NCBI RefSeq assembly: GCF_003217575.1
Contig: NZ_QJTC01000019.1
Coordinates: 1 to 64,000, forward strand
DNA: 64,000 nucleotides
Origin: Xylophilus ampelinus
GTDB lineage: Bacteria; Pseudomonadota; Gammaproteobacteria; Burkholderiales; Burkholderiaceae_C
Reading direction: 5' to 3'
Positions 1 through 8,017 of the stretch are shown here, in pieces. Position 1 is the first letter of the stretch. Every line of letters begins with the position of its first letter. The notes below the pieces were generated by a model, which had not been told where the DNA came from, did not search any database, and saw only the letters and a list, made by a program, of their open reading frames with translations. A program made the position numbers and the translations under genes.

Positions 1-111
1 CCTGATCTGGTCATCTTTGTAGTTTCCTGGACTTGGAAACTCATGGATAACCATTCGTCAACTTAGTTCGGCTTATTTTTGAGACACCACACTAGGGAGG
101 GGCATCCACGC

Positions 112-816
112 ATGGCAACCTTGATTCCCGCCATCGGCAGCTGTGCCGGGCGCATGACCTCCGGCGAACGGCGGCTGGCCGAGCGGCTGGAGCAGAAGCT
201 CGAAGACGACTACTTGCTCTGGTGGGACGTGCCCATCGGCCCCAAGCAGACGCGCCCGGATTTCGTGGTGCTGCACCCCGCCACAGTGCACTGGTTCTGG
301 AGGTCAAGGACTGGCGCTTGGACACAATCCGCAGCGCCACGCGAGAGCGGTTCGAGATCATCCCCGACGGCCAGCCCAAGGTTGTCATGAGCACGCTGCA
401 GCAGGCACGGCACTGCCACATCCAAGTGGTCAACGCGCTGGAGCGGGATCCTCAGCTGGTCGAAGCCAGCGGCCTTTGTAGCCGGGAAAGCTTTGAGCCC
501 ATCTTGATCGATCTGCCCACGTTGCTCAAGCAGACGGCAAAGGTGGCTGAGCTATGGCTGATCAGCATGCACATGGGCACGCCTGGTTGAATACGGCTGT
601 GCTGTGTCGACACCACAGTGAGGTGGATATGTGCTCTGCGACGCTTATGCGCAACTGGCTGCCACATGGGTTAGCAAGCGGAAAGGGGATTGCCGGCCTA
701 ACGGATATGTCATTCAGGTGATGACGATGCATGAGAGTACAGAGCTGGACTGGAGAGTGGCTTGCGATTCTGCTAGGAATGAATTGAAGGGGAAGGTCTT
801 GTATGGCATCTTTTGA
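112..816 (+). pseudogene. Decayed NERD-domain / UvrD-type helicase gene
   Basis: The reading frame from ATG 112 gives a nuclease-related (NERD) domain start (MTSGERRLAERLEQKLEDD, then DFVVLHP). The domain continues after a frameshift near 285-295 in another frame as LVLEVKDWRLDTI, and stops at 590. From about 631 a further piece reads MLCDAYAQLAATW and then GYVIQVMTMHESTELDW, which resembles the C-terminal UvrD/Rep motif (usually VMTMHASKGLEF) with its key lysine and glycine lost. Intact NERD-helicase proteins of this type are several hundred residues longer, so the middle is deleted. The helicase assignment of the tail is inference from one motif; the NERD part is firmer. Confidence 0.6.
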
Positions 817-896
817 ATTGCATGTTTGGTTTGCGTAGAACTACTGGGCAAAATATAGCGCAACTAGTACAAAGAAAATTTGAAAGAATATTGAAT

Positions 897-1481
897 ATGA
901 AATTTAGAATTTTCCCGGCGTTTTTGGTGTTTTTAGGTTCTTATTTTCCTTTGGCACTAATACTCGCATCGCAGGATATAAGTCAAAAAACATGGGCTGG
1001 AGGCATCTGCCAAAAATGGGGCGAATGTAATTTTCCAACGTTTGAGCATCCATGGTTATCAGGGTTGGGGGTGCTTGTGACTGGGCTGTGTCTAATCCTT
1101 ACATTTAACGTAATTTCAAGAATTCGGCACAAATACACAATCAATGTATCTGAGTCCAAATCAATACCAAGCGAACTTATAAGCTACAGCTTCCCTTATA
1201 TCGTCTCGTTCATGGGGGTTGATTATGGTTCTCTTGGGAGAATTGCTGGACTTGCAGCGTTTCTGGTTTGGCTTTTTTTGATCACATATAAAGCGAGTCA
1301 AATCATCATGAATCCTATTTTGTTAATTTTTGGCTGGAATTTATATGAGGCAAAAATTATGATAAACAAGCACGAGCGCATTGTAAAAATACTAAGTAAA
1401 AATATTTTAATCCCTGGGATTTATTGCTGTGGAGATATACAGGGTAACTATATTACAAACGGAGAGTCTTGCAATGTCTGA
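897..1481 (+). CDS. kwaA: Kiwa defence membrane protein KwaA (probable)
   Basis: This is a 194-residue integral membrane protein. Hydrophobic segments lie at about 5-24 (with a SYFPLALIL stretch), 53-73, 97-112, 113-133 and 136-152, compatible with the four-helix KwaA architecture. The frame is open from 813, but I chose ATG 897 because the protein then begins at the first membrane helix, as in the family. The gene overlaps kwaB by 8 bases (1474-1481), so the two are translationally coupled. In Kiwa, KwaA is the membrane sensor that detects phage infection and works with KwaB. Codon use is strongly AT-rich compared with everything after 3180, a sign of horizontal transfer. KwaA diverges strongly in sequence, so the call rests mainly on topology and on the kwaB partner. 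Confidence 0.72.
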   Translation: MKFRIFPAFLVFLGSYFPLALILASQDISQKTWAGGICQKWGECNFPTFEHPWLSGLGVLVTGLCLILTFNVISRIRHKYTINVSESKSIPSELISYSFPYIVSFMGVDYGSLGRIAGLAAFLVWLFLITYKASQIIMNPILLIFGWNLYEAKIMINKHERIVKILSKNILIPGIYCCGDIQGNYITNGESCNV

Positions 1482-2385
1482 TTTTGTTGAATGGAAAGAT
1501 TTTGATTACGATTCAGCGAATGTGCAGTTATGGGTTTTCAAGAAAAGCACGACTACTGCAAAATTCCGCGCTTGGCATGTGAGGACAGATACGCAAATCG
1601 AGTCGCTTTTTCGGGAAACAATAAAAAATGAAGTTGTTAAAACAACTGAGGAAATTCCTTATAGCCCAATCTCCCAAAACAATGAAAGTAGCTGCCTCTC
1701 TCAAGCACTTGGTGAAAGCGAAGGTTTGATTGCTCTTCTTGGAAAAGTGGATGCGCCGGAAAATGAAAATGTCGACGCAAAGCTTAAGCATTTAAAAGGT
1801 GCGGCAGGTTATGCCGTTAAATTTCAAAATCTAAATGAAACGGTTTATGCAATCCGAAAAACCGCTCCTACTTGGCGTCCAAAAATTAGAAGCTGTTTGA
1901 TTAATGCGGTTTTTCATAATGGAGAGCTTTCGGCAACTCCGGAAGAAACTTTTTCTTTCGATTCATTTTTTGATTTCTATTGTTTTAATGAATCAATTTT
2001 TATTAAAGCAAAGCGTTCGTATGAAAGCTCGATGTCAGATAAAAAGATTTATCAAACGAATTTTAATGACTTGACTATTGAGCCGAGTTTTGTTGCAATC
2101 TTCTCAGACATTCAACCGCTGAAAGACTACGTGGGGACCAACGCAATGCAACTCCGACGCATCACCGTTATCCAGAAAAAAGCATTATATCTTCTTCCTG
2201 GATTTTCAAAAAAAGTGCAAATGGTAAATGGGGTTAGAAATTTTGGCCTTAATTTTGATATGACGGGAAAAATAATTCCTTGCGGAAACACTGCTAAAAC
2301 AATTATGCAAATACTCTTGGATCATCGTTTGTTAAGTGAAATTACAGATATCATATATGATGTTCCTGATGCTGAGGTTGTTTAG
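1474..2385 (+). CDS. kwaB: Kiwa defence protein KwaB (DUF4868 family)
   Basis: A 303-residue soluble protein, matching the usual KwaB length of about 310. I recognise the DUF4868/KwaB pattern: an N-terminal region with a charged LWVFKK strand, a central AVKFQNLNETVYAIRKTAP segment, then FSFDSFFDFYCFNESIFI, and a C-terminal ITVIQKKALYLLPGF region. Start ATG 1474 follows a GGAGAG ribosome site at 1461-1466 and lies inside the end of kwaA. KwaB is the DNA-binding effector that acts with membrane KwaA against phage after infection is sensed. It has the same low-GC character as kwaA, and no further defence gene follows before 3176. Confidence 0.85.
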   Translation: MSDFVEWKDFDYDSANVQLWVFKKSTTTAKFRAWHVRTDTQIESLFRETIKNEVVKTTEEIPYSPISQNNESSCLSQALGESEGLIALLGKVDAPENENVDAKLKHLKGAAGYAVKFQNLNETVYAIRKTAPTWRPKIRSCLINAVFHNGELSATPEETFSFDSFFDFYCFNESIFIKAKRSYESSMSDKKIYQTNFNDLTIEPSFVAIFSDIQPLKDYVGTNAMQLRRITVIQKKALYLLPGFSKKVQMVNGVRNFGLNFDMTGKIIPCGNTAKTIMQILLDHRLLSEITDIIYDVPDAEVV

Positions 2386-2605
2386 CCGTTAATTGCCGAG
2401 GATTAAATAAAGTCATTATATCGAGCGAATTCATCCTTGGCCTTGGCGCGAAATGCTCAAGGCGTTATGTCAAGGGAATGAGCTAGCTTCGCCTTTCAAT
2501 CTTCAACTAAGCGTACCCGTATGCGTGAATTTTTAAGTTAAACGGAGCGCGTCGTGCCGTGATCTGACTTTTTAATGCTAGTTGTAGCATCTTCACGAAG
2601 GCCCG

Positions 2606-2741
2606 CGCGGCCCACTTCCGTTTCACGTCGAATCCCCGCTGCGTATCCACTGCCATGCTGCAGAGGTTCATCCTCAGCGACCCGGCAATGAAAGAGTTTA
2701 TAGACGACGTGCCGTTGTTCCACGCCCCCTGTGTCCGCTGA
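2606..2741 (+). pseudogene. Remnant of IS5-type transposase (N-terminal block)
   Basis: With one frameshift near 2654 the DNA reads RGPLPFHVESPLRIHC and then LQRFILSDPAMKEFIDDVPLF before a stop at 2739. This matches the N-terminal block of IS5-group transposases (G-R-P-P-x-P, LRIHC, LSDPAMEE, DVPLF). The DDE catalytic domain is absent, and no terminal inverted repeats are evident. It is a relic that marks past IS activity beside the Kiwa genes. The family assignment is from memory of the motif order. Confidence 0.55.
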
Positions 2742-2916
2742 CCTTTTTTGGACGGACCCCGAGGCGGCATACAGTCGTGCGATGTGTTCATATGAGCATA
2801 TGAATACACACCGCAGGAGTACTTGGCCAGCAAGCAAGACTTGGTCGAGCCCAACCCGATCTGTTTAATCTACCGCGACGTGATTAAGATGACTATCCAA
2901 GTGGTGGTGACGTGTG

Positions 2917-3100
2917 CGCAGAAAGAAGCAACTGACCGAAATCGCTCATGCCGTGACCGACCGCGTGCCCGCGCCAGACCGCGCGACCGTACTAAGCCGC
3001 CATTTTGAATGAACTGCGCCGCCTGCACGAGGGTGTGCTAGCCTGTTACGGCCTGCGACCCTCGGAATTCGCCGCGTGGAAGCTGCGGGTTCGGGGCTGA
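2917..3100 (+). pseudogene. Frameshifted C-terminal ORF remnant, unknown family
   Basis: The frame from 2917 reads RRKKQLTEIAHAVTDRV and onward, stopping at 3012. A one-base shift near 3007 continues it smoothly as NELRRLHEGVLACYGLRPS, followed by EFAAWKLRVRG and a stop at 3098. Both halves have clean protein-like composition and join without a gap, so this looks like the C-terminus of a gene broken by a single-base insertion. I do not recognise the family. No intact start or N-terminus remains; upstream (2742-2916) I see only short broken frames. Confidence 0.4.
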
Positions 3101-3120
3101 TCGCTTTCTTGGCGCCGCTT

Positions 3121-3180
3121 TGTTTTTGATAGCTACTTGCCGGCATCAAATAACGCCTAGAGGCCAATTTCGCCCTCAAA
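3121..3180. repeat. Dispersed intergenic repeat, variant copy A
   Basis: The stretch reads TTTTTGATAGCTACTTGCCG, later GCCTAGAGGCCAATTT. The GATAGCTA core and the CTAGAGGCCAATTT tail are typical of a repeat scattered between genes in Comamonadaceae. Its right end overlaps the stop codon of the minus-strand Fic gene (3176-3178). Confidence 0.55.
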
Positions 3181-4372
3181 CATTCGCAGAATCCGCCTCG
3201 GCCTCCGGCCACAGCTGCGGAAACATAAAGCGCAGTGCATGCTGCGGCAAACCGAAGCGCACCTTGCCTTGCGGCGAGTCGGAATTGAGCAGCCCGCGCT
3301 TCACCAGCGCGCCCAGCGCATCGGTGGCGCCCCGGTCGCTCATGCCCAGCAGGGCTTTGAAATCACCGCGCGGCATCTCTTCTCCGCTCAAGAACAGGTA
3401 GTGCAGGCCACGCAGCGCCTCCTGACGCACGCCCTGTTTGCGCACGGTGGCCTCGAACACCAGACAGGCTTCGATGCGGTTCTTGATGGTCTCGAAGTCG
3501 AGCAGGCTGTGCATGAAGCGGACTTGGTCCAGGCAGGTGTCCAGCACGTAGTCGGCCCACGCGATCAGGGCCTGCTCGCTCAGGTTGCCGCGCCCGTCCA
3601 GATCGCCGCGGCGCAGGCTGTCGGCGTCGGCCAGCAACGCGTAGTAGCGCTCGGTGCTGCGGGCAAAGCCGCGCAGGGGCGACCACAGGCCGCCGGTGTA
3701 GCCCATGGCCGTGAGCCAGGTATGGGTGTGCAGCCGCATCACGCGGCCGTTGCCATCGACGAAGGGGTGCACCCAGCCCAGGCGCTGGTGCGCGCAGGCC
3801 AGCGCCACCAAAGCCGCCTCGCCCCGGCGCACGCCGCCGTAAAAAGCGGCCCAGCGCTGCAGAAACAGGGGCACGGTGGCGTGCGCTGGCGCCACATGCT
3901 GGCCGACGCGCACGTCGCGCTGGCGCAGGGTGCCCGGCGCGATGGGCTCTTGCGCGGGCGTGAGCAGGTCGGCGGCGGGCAGGCGGGCGAACAAAACGCG
4001 GTGGATGTCTTGCAGTGCGGCCGGCGCATACAGGGCGGCAGCGCCTTCGGGCCCGGCGTAGCGCTGTTCCAGCGTCTGCTCGGCCTCGATGTGGGCCAGG
4101 GCCAGCCGTTGTTTGGCGGCCAGCGTTGCGTCGGTAGAGAAGTCTTGCCGCAGCGCCTGGTCGATCTCATGTGGGCGGGTGTGCTGCCCCTCGATGCGGT
4201 TGGTGTAGTACGAGTTCATGTTGCGCAGCAGGCTGCGCAGTTCCGGCGGCGCCCGGGTGCCCGCCAGGGCCGTGGCCAGGCGAGAGAGGTCGTGCGCCTT
4301 GGCCAGCAGGGGCTCCATGCGGGCGTCCGCGGGTAGCAGGGGTTCGAACTGGTGGACTTCGGTGTACATCAA
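3176..4372 (-). CDS. Fic-family AMP-transferase
   Basis: A 398-residue Fic protein, expected to transfer AMP (or a related nucleotide group) from a nucleotide to hydroxyl side chains of target proteins. The catalytic loop is HPFVDGNGR at 202-210, with all canonical residues present. An inhibitory-helix motif TNRIEG at 57-62 lies before the Fic core, which makes this a class II, self-inhibited Fic that needs no separate antitoxin. The C-terminal ~100 residues resemble a winged helix (MPRGDFKALLGMSDRGATDA). The gene stands alone and its last codons run into repeat copy A. The target cannot be inferred. The first codons read MMYTEVHQFEPLLP; either Met could start. Confidence 0.9.
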   Translation of the reverse strand: MMYTEVHQFEPLLPADARMEPLLAKAHDLSRLATALAGTRAPPELRSLLRNMNSYYTNRIEGQHTRPHEIDQALRQDFSTDATLAAKQRLALAHIEAEQTLEQRYAGPEGAAALYAPAALQDIHRVLFARLPAADLLTPAQEPIAPGTLRQRDVRVGQHVAPAHATVPLFLQRWAAFYGGVRRGEAALVALACAHQRLGWVHPFVDGNGRVMRLHTHTWLTAMGYTGGLWSPLRGFARSTERYYALLADADSLRRGDLDGRGNLSEQALIAWADYVLDTCLDQVRFMHSLLDFETIKNRIEACLVFEATVRKQGVRQEALRGLHYLFLSGEEMPRGDFKALLGMSDRGATDALGALVKRGLLNSDSPQGKVRFGLPQHALRFMFPQLWPEAEADSANV

Positions 4373-4637
4373 TCTATTTTGCCAAGATGGATAGTGAATT
4401 AAGTACCTGATTCGGAATGAATTATTCCGTTTTTGCCAAAGTTTTTGCTAAGTTTTTTGTAGGGTGCTTTCATTGTTCACTGCGGCCCCACCGGCGCGGG
4501 CTACAGTGGCCTCCCTATCGGTGATCCTCTAGCGGCTGCGCACCGCGCCCCGCATCCTGCGCTGCAGTACGGCAGCCTGCCGGTATCGCCTCTCTTTGTT
4601 CACCCTCAAAAACCCAACAACCCACCGGCCCCTCCCC

Positions 4638-5147
4638 ATGACCCCCACCCTCTACACCCACTCCGTCCCCGTCCTGAAGCAGATGCTGAAGGCCTTGAAA
4701 GCCATCCTCGCGCAGGCGGCCGACCATGCCGCGGCCAAGTCGATCGAGCCCGATGCCTTCCTGCAGGCCCGTCTGGCGCCCGACATGTTTCCGCTGCTCA
4801 AGCAGGTGCAGATCGCCGCCGATTTCGCGCGGGGCATCGCGGCGCGGCTGGCGGGTGTGGAGGTGCCGAAGTTCGACGGTGACGAGAAAAGTTTTGCCGA
4901 CCTCGATGCGCTGCTGGCGCTCACGCTGGCGTTTCTGGACAGCGTGGACGCGGCCCGGTTCGCAGGCAAGGAAACCGCCGAGATCGTCTTGCGCCCCGGC
5001 ACGCCCAAAGAGAAGAAGTTGAGCGGCCAGGCCTATCTGGCCCACTACGGCCTGCCGCAGTTCTTCTTCCATGTGACGACGGCGTATGCCCTGCTGCGCC
5101 ACAACGGTCTGGTCATCGGCAAGCGCGATTTCATGGGCGCTTATTGA
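4638..5147 (+). CDS. DUF1993 family protein
   Basis: 169 residues, matching the normal size of DUF1993 proteins. Family features are the opening TLYTHSVPVLKQMLKALKAIL, the central MFPLLKQVQIAADFARG, and the closing HYGLPQFFFHVTTAYALLRHNGLVIGKRDFMG, which has a conserved histidine pair region. The fold is a DinB-like helical bundle, soluble and cytoplasmic; the activity is unknown. I chose ATG 4638 because the family starts at this point; the frame runs open to 4596. It converges with the nucleotidyltransferase-fold gene, leaving a 4-base gap. The 265 bases upstream (4373-4637) separate it from the divergent Fic gene and presumably hold both promoters; I see no other gene there. Confidence 0.85.
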   Translation: MTPTLYTHSVPVLKQMLKALKAILAQAADHAAAKSIEPDAFLQARLAPDMFPLLKQVQIAADFARGIAARLAGVEVPKFDGDEKSFADLDALLALTLAFLDSVDAARFAGKETAEIVLRPGTPKEKKLSGQAYLAHYGLPQFFFHVTTAYALLRHNGLVIGKRDFMGAY

Positions 5148-5151
5148 TCGT

Positions 5152-6093
5152 TCACAGCTGAGGCAGGTACTGCGCTAGAAGCGCCTGCACCGTGTCGGCC
5201 TGCAGCACATCGCGGCGGCGTTTGAGGGGGGCGCGGTCGCCTTGCCCGGCCATCCACCGTTTGAACGCTGCGAACGTGGCCGGGTGCACCGTATGCATGC
5301 GCGCCATGGTGCCGTTGGTGGCGACGATGACGGCAGAGAAGGCAGGCGAGTCCAGGAGCACATTGGCGCGGCGGGCCTGCGCCACCCAGAAGTCGTCGTC
5401 GTCCTCGCTCAGCTTGACGGGGCGCGGGTCGTCGCCGGTTTGCTCGCGGCGGATGATGTCGACTTCGAAGCCGTCCATGTTCACCGCGGTGTACTTCTGG
5501 CTTTTGCGGATGCGAAAGCTGCTGTCCACCTTTTTCAGCACACCCAGCATCGAACTGTCGACCCGCGCCAGCTGGGTGACGAACAGGATGCGCTTGCGGG
5601 TGTCCCACAGCAGGTCGATATCGCGGGTGGCCAGGGCATCCGAATCCAGGCGCACACCGGCGGCAGCTTCGTAGGCATACAGCGCGTGGGTGCCGACCAC
5701 CCGGAAATGCGGACTCAAGTGGGTGCTGGCCAGTCGGCCCAGCAATGCCACCACCAGCGGGTCCACCCGGCCCACCCGCAGCGCACGGTTCAGGCGCTGG
5801 TGCTGGTCCAGCGCGGCCTTGAGGCCCGTCAGCCGCTCGGCACTGTCGCGTTTTCGCTGGGTAAAGCGCTGGTAGATGGCCTCGGTCTCGGGCGAGCGGG
5901 CGCCCAGGCTGGTTTCGGCCCCGGCGGGGGTGGTACGGACGAGATATCGGGAGTCGGGTGCTGCCGTCGGACCTGCGTGCCAGTACATGCCGCCGCGTAC
6001 CTGATCTGCCTCTGCCTGGGCTTCCTCCAGCGCCTCGAAAACGGACACGGCGTCGGTATATTGACGGGCGATGGCAGGGCTGGTCTCGATCAT
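5152..6093 (-). CDS. Nucleotidyltransferase-fold protein (NTP_transf_8 / GSU2403 type)
   Basis: 313 residues. The middle carries a minimal nucleotidyltransferase signature: FRVVGTHALYAYEAAAGV followed by LATRDIDLLWD, where the D-x-D pair would bind metal, and a third acidic position in FEVDIIRRE. The rest matches the GSU2403-type family (conserved KSQKYTAVNMDG and NGTMARMHTVHP). Members are often annotated hypothetical and may act as nucleotidyltransferase toxins or RNA-modifying enzymes; the substrate is unknown. It stands alone between DUF1993 and a truncated VOC gene, with no partner antitoxin visible. Start ATG 6093 is the only reasonable one. Confidence 0.72.
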   Translation of the reverse strand: MIETSPAIARQYTDAVSVFEALEEAQAEADQVRGGMYWHAGPTAAPDSRYLVRTTPAGAETSLGARSPETEAIYQRFTQRKRDSAERLTGLKAALDQHQRLNRALRVGRVDPLVVALLGRLASTHLSPHFRVVGTHALYAYEAAAGVRLDSDALATRDIDLLWDTRKRILFVTQLARVDSSMLGVLKKVDSSFRIRKSQKYTAVNMDGFEVDIIRREQTGDDPRPVKLSEDDDDFWVAQARRANVLLDSPAFSAVIVATNGTMARMHTVHPATFAAFKRWMAGQGDRAPLKRRRDVLQADTVQALLAQYLPQL

Positions 6094-6182
6094 TTCGGTA
6101 CGTTTCGCTATTTTTAACTTTTATACCGAAAGTCCATTGATAGCAATAGGTTACTCATCACCGGTCGCGTCGGGGGTGAGCC

Positions 6183-6413
6183 ACTGATCGAGAATCGGGC
6201 CTGTCGCGCAACGGCAGCACCATCGGCTTCCTGGCACAGTCGCCGGAGCAGGTCGATGCCTTCCACGCAGCGGGCGTCGCCACGGGCGGCAGTACCTGCG
6301 AGGATCCCCCCGGGTTTCGCGAAGGCCCGTCCGGTCGGCTGTACCTGGCCTATCTGCGCGACCTGGACGGCAACAAGCTCTGCGCCTTGCACCGGCCGCC
6401 GAAGCCCGCATAA
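6183..6413 (+). pseudogene. Truncated VOC (glyoxalase-fold) protein, C-terminal fragment
   Basis: The frame ending at the TAA 6411-6413 reads NGSTIGFLAQSPEQVDAFHAAG, then FREGPSGRLYLAYLRDLDGNKLCALHR. This is the second beta-alpha-beta-beta-beta half of a vicinal-oxygen-chelate protein; DLDGNKLCA is the classic C-terminal strand. No start codon or N-terminal half exists: upstream sequence passes straight into the promoter region of the divergent nucleotidyltransferase-fold gene. Its stop lies at the edge of dispersed repeat copy B. Confidence 0.65.
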
Positions 6414-6468
6414 AAAGTGACTGCCGCCGACGTCCGACGCCGACGGCTAGCTACTCTTTCAATAGCGG
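6411..6468 (+). repeat. Dispersed intergenic repeat, copy B
   Basis: TAAAAAGTGACTGCCGCCG, then CGACGCCGACGG, then CTAGCTACT and CAATAGC. It shares the order AAAAGTG, G/C-rich inverted section, TAGCTA...ATAGC with copies C-H. It sits between the converging VOC fragment and the TPM-domain gene. Confidence 0.6.
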
Positions 6469-7002
6469 ATTGCCGGAAAGCACCGGCGCGTTGGGCAGCT
6501 CGTCGGGCCGCACGGCAGTGCCGCCGGCGGGCGTAGCCTCCAGCGGGAAATGTTCGACCAGCAGGGCCGACACTTCCTCCAAGGCCTGGGTCAGCCCGTC
6601 CTCGTAACGCCCGGCGCCGAAGGCGTCGCCCATGTGGGCGACCAGGTGCTGCCACTGGGCGCTGGTCACATGGCGGTTGAGGCCGCGGTCGGCGGTGATC
6701 TCGATGGCATGGTCGGCCAGCAGCAGGTAGATCAGCACGCCGTTGTTGTGCTCGGTGTCCCACACCCGCAGCTTGCCGAAGAGGGTGATCGCCCGCTCCC
6801 GCGCGGTGGCACCGCGCCACAGGTAGCTGGTGGGCAGGCCCGCCTCGACGCAGATGCGGATTTCGCCGGTGTGGCGTTTCTCGCTGGCGGCCACGCGGCG
6901 CATCAGGCGGTCGACCAGCGCCGGCGGGATCGCCCGGTGGGTGTCGCGGTCGTCCTGCCAGCGGTGGCGCAGGATGCGCGCCAGGGTTTTGATCAGTCCC
7001 AT
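6451..7002 (-). CDS. TPM-domain protein, short form
   Basis: 183 residues with a TPM (TLP18.3/Psb32/MOLO-1) domain: ASEKRHTGEIRICVEAG, then the WDTEHNNGVLIYLLLADHAIEI strand block and the C-terminal HMGDAFGAGRYEDGL. It has no signal peptide, unlike the neighbouring larger TPM protein. Start ATG 7002 lies one base after the TGA of that upstream gene, so translation is likely coupled; the frame is open to 7077 but those codons lie inside the neighbour's glycine-rich end. It is the third gene of a lemA-TPM-TPM operon. TPM domains are linked to membrane-protein quality control and phosphatase-like folds; the exact role here is unknown. Confidence 0.8.
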   Translation of the reverse strand: MGLIKTLARILRHRWQDDRDTHRAIPPALVDRLMRRVAASEKRHTGEIRICVEAGLPTSYLWRGATARERAITLFGKLRVWDTEHNNGVLIYLLLADHAIEITADRGLNRHVTSAQWQHLVAHMGDAFGAGRYEDGLTQALEEVSALLVEHFPLEATPAGGTAVRPDELPNAPVLSGNPLLKE

Positions 7003-7003
7003 C

Positions 7004-8011
7004 TCACCAGTCCCCCGAGGCGCCACCGCCACCGAAATCGCCGCCGCCACCCGAGCTGAATCCACCGCCGCCGCCACCGCCGCTCCCCATGCCGCCCATA
7101 CCGCCGCTGCTCCAGCCGCCCACGCTGCCGGCGCCGGTGCCCAAATGGCCGGGCAGGGTGTTGCCCAGCGGGCCGGTGCGGGCCAGCAGGCCGAACAGCA
7201 GCGCGATGGCGGCCGCGATGCCGGCCATCACCAGGCTCAGGGTGAACAGGAAGGCGATGGCACCGACCAGCGCGCCGCCGGCGATGGCACCCACCGGCCG
7301 GCCCAGGAAGCGACGCAGCACCGCCGCCAGCACCGGCACCGCCACGAACAGGAACACCGCCGCATCGAACCATTGGAATCCGATCGGGCTGCGCTCGCGC
7401 TCGGTCGGCTCGCCGTCGATCGAGGCCTGGGCCGCATCGGGCCGGCCGGCGTTGGGCGTGGGCAGGGCCTCGGCGCGGATGCGGACCTCCAGCCGGTCGA
7501 GGGCTATCGCCAGGCCCGCGGCATAGTCGTCGCGGCGGAAGGCCGGGGTGATGGCTTCGTCGATCACCTCCTTGGCGGCCAGGTCGGGCACCGCGCCTTC
7601 GAGCGCCTTGGCCACCTCGATCCGCACCTTGCGGTCGCGCTTGGCGACCACCAGCAGCAGGCCGTCGCCGATCGCCTTGCGGCCGATCTTCCAGGCGTTG
7701 GCGACCCGATTGGCGTAGCCGGCGATGTCTTCGGTGCCGGTGCTCTGCACCATCAGGATCGCCACCTGCGAGCCGGTGGCCTGCTCGAAGACCATCAGCC
7801 GCTCTTCCAGCGATTTCTTCTGCTCGTCGCTCAGGGTGTTGGTGCCGTCGATCACGTGGCCGCTCAGGGGCGGCACCGGCAGCAGTTTCTGGGCCTGCGC
7901 GCCGAGCGGCGCCAGCGCCAGCAGCAGAGCGGCCAGCGCCAGCACGAACAGCGGCCGGACGCGCCGCGCCGGCAGCGCCCGGGGCCATGCGAAATGAAAA
8001 GTCGCAGGCAT
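7004..8011 (-). CDS. TPM-domain membrane protein (YgcG family)
   Basis: 335 residues. The order is a signal peptide (about 16-41, ending GAQAQ), the TPM domain (VIDGTNTLSDEQKKSLEERL, DGLLLVVAKRDRKVRIEVAK), two to three transmembrane helices in the last third (AAVFLFVAVPVLAAVL; GALVGAIAFLFTLSLVMAG), and a very glycine/serine-rich tail. That layout is the YgcG/YpeP arrangement: a periplasmic domain anchored in the inner membrane. A GTG at 8017 could start two codons earlier; I prefer ATG 8011. It sits 6 bases after lemA, and LemA with TPM proteins is a conserved pair. Confidence 0.88.
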   Translation of the reverse strand: MPATFHFAWPRALPARRVRPLFVLALAALLLALAPLGAQAQKLLPVPPLSGHVIDGTNTLSDEQKKSLEERLMVFEQATGSQVAILMVQSTGTEDIAGYANRVANAWKIGRKAIGDGLLLVVAKRDRKVRIEVAKALEGAVPDLAAKEVIDEAITPAFRRDDYAAGLAIALDRLEVRIRAEALPTPNAGRPDAAQASIDGEPTERERSPIGFQWFDAAVFLFVAVPVLAAVLRRFLGRPVGAIAGGALVGAIAFLFTLSLVMAGIAAAIALLFGLLARTGPLGNTLPGHLGTGAGSVGGWSSGGMGGMGSGGGGGGGFSSGGGGDFGGGGASGDW

Positions 8012-8017
8012 CGGCAC

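Noticed and set aside
813..896. Longer kwaA starting at 813
   Set aside because: The added 28 residues are charged, precede the first membrane helix, and would not fit KwaA-type topology.
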